Assembly: GCA_028715905.1 (NCBI GenBank)
Contig: JAQUQV010000023.1
Span: 1 to 40,002 of the forward strand
DNA: 40,002 nucleotides
Reading direction: 5' to 3'
Source: Kiritimatiellia bacterium
Lineage (GTDB): Bacteria > Verrucomicrobiota > Kiritimatiellia > JAAZAB01
Part shown: piece after piece, positions 32,813 to 40,002 of the stretch
How the letters are laid out: the number at the start of each line of letters is the position of its first letter
Numbering within the stretch: position 1 is the stretch's first letter
The notes under the pieces: generated by a model
Databases searched by the model: none
What the model saw: only the letters and a program-made list of their open reading frames with translations
Told to the model about the DNA's origin: nothing
Translations under genes and position numbers: made by a program

Positions 32813-35800
32813 ATGCCGAAAAGAGAAGACATAAAGAAAATAATGTTGATCGGCTCCGGCCCGATCGTCATCGGGCAATCCTGCGAATTTGATTATTCCG
32901 GTGTGCAGGCCTGCAAGGCGCTCAAGGAGGAAAACTATGAAATTGTCCTTGTCAACAGCAATCCCGCCACAATCATGACCGACCCCGAATTTGCCAACCG
33001 GACATATCTTGAACCTCTGACCGGGGAAATACTGGGCGAGATCATCCGCCGGGAACGCCCCGACGCGCTCCTGCCGACCCTGGGGGGACAAACCGCGCTG
33101 AACCTTGCCATGGAACTGCACCGGAACGGAACCCTCGGGCGCTACAATGTGGAGATCATCGGAGCCAAACCCGAAGCCATCCGCAAGGCCGAAGACCGCC
33201 ATCTCTTCAAGCAGGCCGTCCTTAAAACCGGATTGGAAGTTCCGCAAAGCATATCCGCCCGGTCCCGGGAAGAGGCCGAAAAAGCACGGAAAGAATTGAA
33301 CGTTTTCCCGCTCATCATCCGCCCCGGTTTCACCCTCGGCGGCACGGGCGGCGGCATAGCCCATAACGGGGAAGAATTTGAAAAAATCGTTGAACGCGGC
33401 CTTTTTCTCAGCCCCACCGGCGAGGTATTGATTGAAGAATCGGTGCTCGGCTGGAAGGAGTTTGAACTGGAGGTGATGCGCGACCATAAGGACAACTGCG
33501 TGATCGTCTGTTCCATAGAAAACATTGACCCGATGGGCGTGCATACCGGCGACAGCATTACCGTGGCCCCGGCCCAGACCCTGACCGACCGCGAATACCA
33601 GCAGATGCGGGATGCCGCCATCGCGGTCATGCGCGAAATCGGCATTGATACCGGCGGCTCCAACGTGCAATTTGCCGTCCATCCGCGCACCGGCCGCATG
33701 CTTGTCATTGAAATGAACCCGCGCGTTTCGCGTTCCAGCGCCCTGGCCTCCAAGGCAACCGGCTTCCCCATCGCAAAAATAGCGACAAAGCTCGCGGTCG
33801 GCTATGCCCTGGACGAAATCCGCAACGACATCACCCGCGAGACGCCCGCCTGCTTTGAGCCCGCCGTTGATTACGTGGTTACAAAAGTCCCGCGCTTTAA
33901 TTTTGAAAAATTCCCCGGCGCCGACGACACGCTCGGCACCCAGATGAAATCTGTCGGCGAAACAATGAGCATCGGCAAAACATTCAAGGAATCCCTGCAG
34001 AAAGCGCTTCGTTCCCTGGATAACGGCCGGGCCGGGTTCGGCGCCGACGGCAAGGATTCCCCTTGCGAATCATTGAGCGATGAAGGTTTACGAAAAACAC
34101 TCGCGCGCCCAAACGCCCAGCGCCTCTTTTCCATCCGCGCCGCCTTCCGGCGGAATTGGAGCGCGGCGAACATCGCGAAGCTGACCGGCATTGATCCCTG
34201 GTTCCTGCGCCATTTTGAGGAACTCGCCGCCTACGAAGATGAAATCAGAAACACCCGCTCGCTGGCAAACCTGCGGGACAACCCGCCCCTTTTCAGGCAG
34301 GCAAAGGAGTTCGGCTATTCCGACCGCCAAATCTCTTTCCTGCTCCGCACTTCCGAAGAAGAAGTTTTCAAGGCCAGGGAAGCGGTCGGGATCAGGCCCG
34401 ACTACGGCCTGGTCGACACCTGCGCCGCAGAATTCACCGCATTTACGCCCTATTTTTATTCAACCTACGGAGAAACCGCCGGCCAGCCGAATAATAAACA
34501 GGCAGGCGCCCGCAAAAAAATAATGATCCTGGGGGGCGGGCCCAACCGCATCGGACAGGGGATTGAATTTGATTATTGCTGCGTTCACGCCAGCTTTGCT
34601 CTGCGCGAGGCCGGCTTTGAAACCATCATGGTCAACAGCAACCCGGAAACGGTCAGCACCGATTACGACTCCAGCGACCGCCTCTATTTTGAGCCGTTGA
34701 CCCTTGAGGATGTTCTGCACATTTACCGGCACGAACAATGCCGGGGCGCCATCGTGCAATTCGGCGGCCAGACTCCGTTAAATCTGGCCAAAGACCTTGA
34801 AAGAAACGGGGTCAACATCATCGGGACCAAACCGGAAAGCATTGAAGCCGCCGAAGACCGCAAATACTTCCAGGCGCTGGCCGAAAGATTAAAGATCAAA
34901 CAGCCCGCCAGCGGCACCGCCGCCGGTCTGGCGGAGGCCGAAAAAATCGCCGCCCGGATCGGTTATCCCATCCTGATCAGACCGTCCTTCGTGCTCGGCG
35001 GCCGGGCCATGGCCATCGTCTATGACAAAAAAACGCTCAAAAAATACATGGCCGCGGCGGTGGAAGTCTCGGAAAAACGGCCGGTCCTTATTGACCAATT
35101 CCTGGAACGCGCCGTGGAAGTTGACGTTGACTGCATCGCGGACGGGCGAAACTCCGTGATCGGCGCCATCATGGAACACGTGGAACTGGCCGGAATCCAT
35201 TCAGGCGACAGCGCCTGCATGATCCCCGCGCCGAATCTTTCAGAACATATCAAGGAAGCGATCCGCCGGCATACCTGCGCGCTGGCGAAAGAGCTCAATG
35301 TCCGCGGCCTGATGAACATCCAGTTCGCCGTGCAGGACAATGAAGTTTACCTGCTGGAAGTGAACCCGCGCGCCTCGCGCACGATTCCTTTCGTCAGTAA
35401 AACCATCGGCGTGCCGCTGGCCAAACTGGCCGCCCTGGTCATGGCCGGAAAAACACTGCAGGAACTCGGCTTCACCCGCGAGGTGCAGCCGCGCCATTAC
35501 GCCGTGAAAGAAGCCGTTTTTCCTTTCAACCGCTTCCCCGGCATTGACGTTCTGCTCGGTCCGGAAATGAAATCAACCGGCGAAGTGATGGGCATTGACA
35601 CCTCCCTGGGATTGGCATTCCTGAAAAGCCAGACCGCCGCCGGCAGCGCGCTGCCGGTTTCCGGCAATGTGTTTTTGAGTGTGCGCAACGAGGACAAACC
35701 GGACGCCATTCCGCTGGCAAAAAAACTGGTTGATCTCGGCTTCGCCATCTATTCAACCGCGGGCACCAGCACCGTGTTACGCGACCACGGCATCAAGAGC

Positions 35801-36097
35801 CAGGCCGTCTTCCGCATCTCCCGGGGCCGGCCGAACATTATTGACTTGATTGAAGAAAAAAATGCAGGCTGGATCATCAGCACGCCCTCCAGCGGCGCCC
35901 TCCCCAACCTTGATGAAGTCAAGATGCGCGCGCACGCCGTCATCCGCAACGTTCCGATAACCACGACCTTGAACGGACTCCGCGCCGCCGTGGCCGGACT
36001 GGAAAAGCTGGAGGAAATGAAGCGGATGGAAATCTGCAGCCTGCAGGAGTATCACCGCCACGCCCCGAAACTGAAACCGGAAAAAAGCAGGGGTTGA
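32813..36097 (+). CDS. carB: Carbamoyl-phosphate synthase large subunit
   Basis: It makes carbamoyl phosphate from bicarbonate, ammonia (from CarA) and two ATP, for arginine and pyrimidine synthesis. The 1094-residue sequence has both homologous halves: two PreATP/ATP-grasp units, each with a start motif ([37 protein letters not shown]), ATP-grasp loops, and NPR motifs ([36 protein letters not shown]), followed by the C-terminal MGS-like regulatory domain (from about residue 950). Length is close to the E. coli enzyme (1073). AGGAA is about 11 nt before the ATG. carB precedes carA, the reverse of the common order, with a 3-bp gap. Confidence 0.96.
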   Translation: MPKREDIKKIMLIGSGPIVIGQSCEFDYSGVQACKALKEENYEIVLVNSNPATIMTDPEFANRTYLEPLTGEILGEIIRRERPDALLPTLGGQTALNLAMELHRNGTLGRYNVEIIGAKPEAIRKAEDRHLFKQAVLKTGLEVPQSISARSREEAEKARKELNVFPLIIRPGFTLGGTGGGIAHNGEEFEKIVERGLFLSPTGEVLIEESVLGWKEFELEVMRDHKDNCVIVCSIENIDPMGVHTGDSITVAPAQTLTDREYQQMRDAAIAVMREIGIDTGGSNVQFAVHPRTGRMLVIEMNPRVSRSSALASKATGFPIAKIATKLAVGYALDEIRNDITRETPACFEPAVDYVVTKVPRFNFEKFPGADDTLGTQMKSVGETMSIGKTFKESLQKALRSLDNGRAGFGADGKDSPCESLSDEGLRKTLARPNAQRLFSIRAAFRRNWSAANIAKLTGIDPWFLRHFEELAAYEDEIRNTRSLANLRDNPPLFRQAKEFGYSDRQISFLLRTSEEEVFKAREAVGIRPDYGLVDTCAAEFTAFTPYFYSTYGETAGQPNNKQAGARKKIMILGGGPNRIGQGIEFDYCCVHASFALREAGFETIMVNSNPETVSTDYDSSDRLYFEPLTLEDVLHIYRHEQCRGAIVQFGGQTPLNLAKDLERNGVNIIGTKPESIEAAEDRKYFQALAERLKIKQPASGTAAGLAEAEKIAARIGYPILIRPSFVLGGRAMAIVYDKKTLKKYMAAAVEVSEKRPVLIDQFLERAVEVDVDCIADGRNSVIGAIMEHVELAGIHSGDSACMIPAPNLSEHIKEAIRRHTCALAKELNVRGLMNIQFAVQDNEVYLLEVNPRASRTIPFVSKTIGVPLAKLAALVMAGKTLQELGFTREVQPRHYAVKEAVFPFNRFPGIDVLLGPEMKSTGEVMGIDTSLGLAFLKSQTAAGSALPVSGNVFLSVRNEDKPDAIPLAKKLVDLGFAIYSTAGTSTVLRDHGIKSQAVFRISRGRPNIIDLIEEKNAGWIISTPSSGALPNLDEVKMRAHAVIRNVPITTTLNGLRAAVAGLEKLEEMKRMEICSLQEYHRHAPKLKPEKSRG

Positions 36098-36100
36098 AAC

Positions 36101-37267
36101 ATGCGCTCAAAAAAATGGAACTGGACGGCCCAACGCGCGAAAGAGGCGTTCATCGCCCTGGAGGACGGCGCCTTGTTTCGCGGTTATTCCGTCGGCGCCA
36201 GAAAGGACGCCCTGGGTGAAATCGTTTTCAACACCGGCATGACCGGCTACCAGGAAATCATGAGCGACCCCTCCTACGCCGGCCAGCTGGTCGTCATGAC
36301 TTTTCCGGAAATCGGCAACACCGGCGTAAACGCGGACGACATGGAATCAAAGCGTTTTTTCGCAAACGGCTTCATCATGCACAACCTCAATGAATCAAGC
36401 AGCTGGCGCGCGGAAAAATCCCTTGCCGAGGCCTTTTGCCGGGCGGACATCCCGTCCCTGGCCGGCATCGCCACGCGCGCCCTGACAACCAAACTGCGCA
36501 CGCACGGGACAATGAAGGCTTATCTTTCCGTGAGCGGAATTCTTGACGAGCGGGCCGCCGTTGAAAAAGCGCGCGCCTGGAGCGGCCTGGACGGCCAGGA
36601 CTACGCCCGGCGCGTAAGTTGCAAAAAAAAATACCGCTGGGACGAAAACGATGAATTGAGCCGGTCGTGGGGAACCGGCGGCCGTCTTCCGGCCGCCGAT
36701 TTGAAAATTGTCGCTTATGATTTCGGCATTAAATGGAATATTTTGCGGCGCATGCGCGCGCAGGGAGGGGAAATAACGGTCGTCCCCGCGGCAACCCCGG
36801 CCAGGGATGTCCTCGCGCTGAAACCGGACGGGGTCATTTTATCAAACGGGCCCGCGGACCCGGCCGCGCTGACTTACGCGATAAAGGCGGCCCGCGAACT
36901 GCTGGGAAAAATTCCGCTGATGGGAATCTGCCTCGGCCATCAAATCCTGGGCCTGGCCCTGGGCGGTAAAACATGCCGGCTGAAATTCGGGCATCACGGC
37001 TGTAATCATCCGGTCAAGGAATTGTCAACCGGGCGGGTGGAAATAACCTCGCAAAACCATAATTTCGCCGTCCAGGCCGATTCGCTGGATAAAAACCTCG
37101 TTGAAATAACCCACCTTAATCTCAACGACAATACGATTGAAGGCTTCCGGCACAAGAAATTCCCGATGCTTGCCCTGCAGTATCATCCCGAGGCCGCCCC
37201 GGGGCCGCACGACGCCTCGTGCTTTTTCAATAACTTCCGCTCCCTGATTGAAAGGTCCCATGGCTAA
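36101..37267 (+). CDS. carA: Carbamoyl-phosphate synthase small (glutaminase) subunit
   Basis: It hydrolyses glutamine and channels ammonia to CarB. The 388-residue protein has the N-terminal CPSase domain ([34 protein letters not shown]) and a class I amidotransferase domain with nucleophile Cys in [25 protein letters not shown], and the His/Glu pair in QYHPEA. Length is typical. It starts 3 bp after carB and its last 8 bp overlap the guaA start, so the three genes form one translationally linked unit. Confidence 0.95.
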   Translation: MRSKKWNWTAQRAKEAFIALEDGALFRGYSVGARKDALGEIVFNTGMTGYQEIMSDPSYAGQLVVMTFPEIGNTGVNADDMESKRFFANGFIMHNLNESSSWRAEKSLAEAFCRADIPSLAGIATRALTTKLRTHGTMKAYLSVSGILDERAAVEKARAWSGLDGQDYARRVSCKKKYRWDENDELSRSWGTGGRLPAADLKIVAYDFGIKWNILRRMRAQGGEITVVPAATPARDVLALKPDGVILSNGPADPAALTYAIKAARELLGKIPLMGICLGHQILGLALGGKTCRLKFGHHGCNHPVKELSTGRVEITSQNHNFAVQADSLDKNLVEITHLNLNDNTIEGFRHKKFPMLALQYHPEAAPGPHDASCFFNNFRSLIERSHG

Positions 37268-38864
37268 AATCAAAAATCCTCCGGCAAAAAAATCCAAAAT
37301 TGGAAATCGGCAATTGAAAATCGGCAGGGAGTGGATTGCGGTCCTTGATTTCGGCTCGCAGTACACCCGGCTGATCACGCGCCGCATCCGCGAACAAAAG
37401 GTTTATTCTGAAATAATTCCGTTCAATATTTCGCCGGCCGCGCTTCAACGCCGCCGGCCGGCCGGAATTATTCTCTCGGGCGGTCCCGCCAGCGTTTTCG
37501 CCCAAAACGCCCCGGCCTGTTCTGCCGGACTGTTCCAACTCGGCATTCCGATCCTGGGCATCTGTTACGGCATGCAGTTGACCGCCAAACTGCTCGGCGG
37601 CGCAGTCAAGCCGGGGCAGGCGCGGGAATACGGCCAGGCCCGGCTTGCGCTTCGTCCGGAACGCGCCGCCCTTTTCAAAGGACTGCCGCGAAAAATAAAA
37701 ATCTGGATGAGCCACGGCGACCAGGTTGCAAAAATGCCGCCGGGCTTCAGATGCCTCGCCGCCACGCCGGCTTGCGCCGTCGCCGCCATGGCGGACCCGG
37801 CCCGCAAAATTTACGGCCTCCAGTTCCATCCCGAGGTCGTCCATACGCCGCAGGGCGGGGATATTCTGCATGAGTTTCTTTTTTCCGTCTGCGGTTGCAA
37901 AGGCAAATGGGCCATGGCCAGGTTTGTGAAAGAGAGCATCAAATCAGTCCGGAAAAGGCTCGGAAAGGCGCACGTCATCTGCGGCTTGAGTGGCGGGGTT
38001 GATTCTTCCGTGGTTGCCCTGCTCCTCCACCGGGCCGTCGGCCGGCAATTGCATTGCATTTTTGTTGACAACGGATTATTGCGGGCGGGCGAGGTTGAGC
38101 AGGTTGAGAAGATGTTCCGCCGGCATTTCGGGCTTGACCTGCATGTCGTCCGCGCCGCGCCGCTTTTCCTGAAAGACCTGGCGGGCATAACCGACCCGGA
38201 GACAAAACGCAAACTCATCGGGAAACGCTTCGTGCAAGTTTTCAGCGCTGAAGCGCGGCGGTTCGGCCGGGCCAAATATCTAGCCCAGGGCACGCTTTAT
38301 CCGGACGTGATTGAAAGCTCCCCGCCCAACGGCGGGCCGGCAGCCACCATCAAAAGCCATCACAACGTCGGCGGTCTTCCGCCGGACCTGAAATTCAATC
38401 TCATTGAGCCTTTGCGCGAACTCTTCAAGGACGAAGCGCGCGCCGTCGGCCGCGAACTCGGCCTGCCGCCGGAAATAGTCAACCGCCAGCCGTTCCCCGG
38501 TCCGGGCCTGGCCGTCCGCATCATCGGCGAAGTGACGGCCGCGCGGGTCGCCATCCTGCAGAAAGCCGACCGGATTATCCAGGAGGAAATATCCGCGCAT
38601 AAATCCGCGCCCGAACTCTGGCAGGCCTTTGCCATCCTTTTGCCCGTCAAGACCGTCGGCGTCATGGGCGACGGGCGCACTTACGAAAACGTATGCGTCC
38701 TGAGGGCCGTTACCAGCCGGGACGGCATGACGGCCGACTGGGCGCGCCTGTCCCCCGCCCTGCTGGCGCGCATCTCCGGCCGGATCACCAACGAAGTCAA
38801 GGGCATCAACCGCGTGGTCTACGATATCAGCTCAAAACCACCGGCCACGATTGAATGGGAGTGA
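37260..38864 (+). CDS. guaA: GMP synthase (glutamine-hydrolysing)
   Basis: It converts XMP to GMP using glutamine and ATP. The 534-residue protein from the ATG at 37260 has the glutaminase domain ([18 protein letters not shown], Cys in [14 protein letters not shown]), the ATP-pyrophosphatase P-loop ([15 protein letters not shown]), and the C-terminal dimerisation domain ending in IEWE. GAAAGG precedes the ATG, which overlaps carA by 8 bp. The enzyme normally begins a few residues before the DFGSQYT motif; here about 25 extra Lys-rich residues are encoded by a 7-bp-periodic repeat. An in-frame TTG at 37314 would shorten this. Confidence 0.95.
   Translation: MAKIKNPPAKKSKIGNRQLKIGREWIAVLDFGSQYTRLITRRIREQKVYSEIIPFNISPAALQRRRPAGIILSGGPASVFAQNAPACSAGLFQLGIPILGICYGMQLTAKLLGGAVKPGQAREYGQARLALRPERAALFKGLPRKIKIWMSHGDQVAKMPPGFRCLAATPACAVAAMADPARKIYGLQFHPEVVHTPQGGDILHEFLFSVCGCKGKWAMARFVKESIKSVRKRLGKAHVICGLSGGVDSSVVALLLHRAVGRQLHCIFVDNGLLRAGEVEQVEKMFRRHFGLDLHVVRAAPLFLKDLAGITDPETKRKLIGKRFVQVFSAEARRFGRAKYLAQGTLYPDVIESSPPNGGPAATIKSHHNVGGLPPDLKFNLIEPLRELFKDEARAVGRELGLPPEIVNRQPFPGPGLAVRIIGEVTAARVAILQKADRIIQEEISAHKSAPELWQAFAILLPVKTVGVMGDGRTYENVCVLRAVTSRDGMTADWARLSPALLARISGRITNEVKGINRVVYDISSKPPATIEWE
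37267..37329 (+). repeat. 7-bp-periodic degenerate repeat forming the 5' end of guaA
   Basis: Nine heptamers in register: AAATCAA, AAATCCT, CCGGCAA, AAAAATC, CAAAATT, GGAAATC, GGCAATT, GAAAATC, GGCAGGG. The later units are alternating GGCAATT/GAAAATC types, similar to those at 38885. Confidence 0.6.
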
Positions 38865-38884
38865 TCCGGGCATGAAACATGTCT

Positions 38885-38919
38885 GAAACCAGCAATCGGC
38901 AATCAGGAATCAGGACGGC
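38885..38919 (+). repeat. 7-bp-periodic degenerate repeat after guaA
   Basis: Units GAAACCA, GCAATCG, GCAATCA, GGAATCA, GGACGGC. It lies in the 153-bp gap between guaA and the deaminase gene and is not translated. Confidence 0.6.
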
Positions 38920-39017
38920 ATTGGCCGGAAGAGAATAAGATGAGAGCCAGGTTCCGATGTGCGGGAATATCTATGCTAATGCAAATACCATGATGATGTT
39001 CCATAAAAAATAGAGCC

Positions 39018-39542
39018 ATGCAGTACAGATTAAATCCTAAATATATGAAGCTGGCGGTGAAGGCGGCCCAAAAAAGCATAAGGACTTTGCGTGGAGGCCC
39101 TTTCGGCGCCTGCATAGTCAAGTCCGGCAAGGTGGTGGCTGTCGCCGGGAACACTGTATTTAAGGAAGACGCGACCTGCCACGCTGAAGTTAATGCGATC
39201 AGGATCGCCTCCAGGAAGTCAGGGACATATGATCTTTCCGGATGTGTTATTTATACCACTACTGAGCCCTGTCCGATGTGTTTCAGCGCTATCCATTGGT
39301 CCGGGATAAACTGCATTGTTTACGGCACACGCATTGCCGACGCGGCAAGGGCAGGATTCAACGAGCTGTCCATATCGGTCCAGAGTTTGAAGCGGCAGAG
39401 CGGCGCCCGCATCAAGATCTGCGCGGGTTTTCTTGCAGAGGAGTGCGGACAACTTTTTCAGGAATGGAAAGAGCTGGCAAACAAAAAACCTTTTCTGATC
39501 AATCACCGGGCGCCCTATTTTGCCAAAGGCCCGAAAAGATAA
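39018..39542 (+). CDS. Guanine-deaminase-like nucleoside/base deaminase
   Basis: A 174-residue zinc-dependent cytidine-deaminase-fold enzyme. The zinc/catalytic motifs are CHAEVNAI (His ligand, catalytic Glu) and TTEPCPMCFSAIHWSG (two Cys ligands). The downstream stretch GTRIADAARAGFNE resembles the DAAxAGF segment of Bacillus-type guanine deaminase (GuaD, about 156 residues), so conversion of guanine to xanthine plus ammonia is the best guess; tRNA adenosine deaminase is less likely. Codon use is visibly more A/T-rich than neighbours (AAA, ATA, AGG are common), and it is flanked by a heptamer repeat and palindromic copy B, which suggests a later arrival. No strong ribosome-binding site precedes the ATG. 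Confidence 0.82.
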   Translation: MQYRLNPKYMKLAVKAAQKSIRTLRGGPFGACIVKSGKVVAVAGNTVFKEDATCHAEVNAIRIASRKSGTYDLSGCVIYTTTEPCPMCFSAIHWSGINCIVYGTRIADAARAGFNELSISVQSLKRQSGARIKICAGFLAEECGQLFQEWKELANKKPFLINHRAPYFAKGPKR

Positions 39543-39735
39543 GGAGATGTAGGGGCTTCGCTTGCGAAGCCCTTCCAGCGGGCGTCGTCAAGCGACGCCC
39601 CTACGGGATTTTCGGACGAACATATGTCTTTGAAATTCCTATGCCTAAATCTACCTGTTGCGATTATGGTTTGCGAGCAAAGCTTTGATTTGCGAAGAAA
39701 ATTGCGCTTTAACCTGAACCCAGGACATTGCTTCT
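39543..39735. other. Spacer after the deaminase gene carrying palindromic copy B
   Basis: Contains repeat copy B (39549-39644) and then about 90 bp of AT-richer sequence with no feature that I can support. Confidence 0.5.
39549..39644 (+). repeat. Cloverleaf-like palindromic repeat, copy B
   Basis: GTAGGGGC (39549-39556) pairs with GCCCCTAC (39597-39604); the two inner hairpins are GGGCTTCGC-TT-GCGAAGCCC and GGGCGTCG-TCAAG-CGACGCCC, here with perfect stems. It matches copy A (24007-24102) at 93 of 96 bases, and the T at 39585 restores pairing that is broken in copy A. Confidence 0.8.
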
Positions 39736-40002
39736 ATGCAAATCTTCGCTGGAACGGGGAAATCTTTTCCCCGTTCACTTGCAACAACTCCACATAACCA
39801 TGAAAAAAATAGGCAACAATATGTTCTTTGTCAAATCCTATTTGCGCTGAAATTGCAAGAGGGTGTAGGACAAATTTCTCCTGGTGGGAAGGGCGCCGGC
39901 CAGGCTCCGCCGTGGCGCTACGCCCAGGCGAGCGCGCCGCGATCGTCGCCGTACATGGTTCTTGCCGATATGGCCGCTCTGAATAGAATCAGGACCCGGA
40001 TT
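39736..40002 (+). CDS. Possible 5' end of a gene running off the right edge
   Basis: A frame from the ATG at 39736 stays open for 89 codons to the window end. I recognise no family and see no ribosome-binding site. It contains a perfect 10-bp inverted repeat (39753-39775, loop TCT), which argues that the first part may be non-coding. If the gene is real, a later start such as the ATG at 39955 or 39970 is as likely. Confidence 0.2.
   Translation, partial: MQIFAGTGKSFPRSLATTPHNHEKNRQQYVLCQILFALKLQEGVGQISPGGKGAGQAPPWRYAQASAPRSSPYMVLADMAALNRIRTRI
39753..39775. other. Perfect 10-bp inverted repeat with 3-nt loop
   Basis: AACGGGGAAA-TCT-TTTCCCCGTT. It would form a strong hairpin, but no T-run follows, so I do not call it a terminator. 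Confidence 0.5.

Noticed and set aside
32428-32871. Minus-strand frame across the pyrG-carB gap
   Set aside because: It begins inside carB, ends inside pyrG and consists largely of the palindromic element; no ribosome-binding site or domain.
39753-39775. Rho-independent terminator at the right edge
   Set aside because: The stem is perfect but no run of T follows in either direction.

Overview
The window is about 40 kb of a GC-rich, compactly coded Gram-negative bacterial chromosome. The evidence for a double membrane is a retrograde lipid transport (Mla/MCE) operon, a likely outer-membrane barrel protein at the left edge and a Tad-type pilus locus. The long form of phosphoglycerate mutase, a very large Ser/Thr kinase with leucine-rich repeats, a three-gene glutamate synthase and many short palindromic or 7-bp-periodic intergenic repeats would fit the PVC superphylum (for example Kiritimatiellota or Lentisphaerota). 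That placement is inference only; there is no rRNA or tRNA gene here.

Layout. 1-3.7 kb: a truncated barrel-like protein on the minus strand, diverging from mlaE-mlaF-mlaD. 3.8-9.2 kb: gpmI (minus), a processive family-2 glycosyltransferase (plus), and mntP and thrC (minus). 9.2-12.6 kb: a 1119-residue kinase-TM-LRR protein whose stop codon overlaps the thrC start. 12.6-21.2 kb: a Tad/Flp operon with two Flp-like pilins, two TadE-like and one TadG-like pseudopilins, an unknown membrane protein, CpaB, an FHA-TadA ATPase, TadB and TadC. The kinase and the pilus operon diverge from back-to-back promoters. No secretin, TadZ or prepilin peptidase gene is present in the window. 21.5-23.9 kb: a sigma-54 activator with an unusual degenerate KaiC-like front end. 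24.2-39.5 kb, all plus strand: a clear sigma-54 promoter with an upstream palindrome, then glnA, a split glutamate synthase (amidotransferase, Fe-S/FMN synthase, ferredoxin, FAD reductase, GXGXG subunit), pyrG, carB, carA, guaA and a guanine-deaminase-like gene.

How the genes work together. The right 16 kb is almost entirely about glutamine: glnA makes it, and glutamate synthase, PyrG, CarA and GuaA each spend its amide. The sigma-54 activator just upstream is the obvious candidate regulator. The left-centre block links a membrane-anchored kinase to a Tad pilus whose motor ATPase carries an FHA-like domain, although that domain lacks some phospho-binding residues.

Between and inside these genes are two unusual repeat classes. 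One is a set of cloverleaf-like palindromic elements: two near-identical copies 15.5 kb apart, a third of a related family, and a fragment. The other is a set of degenerate arrays with 7-bp periodicity. Three of these arrays form the 5' coding ends of genes: two TadE-like prepilin leaders and the GuaA N-terminus.
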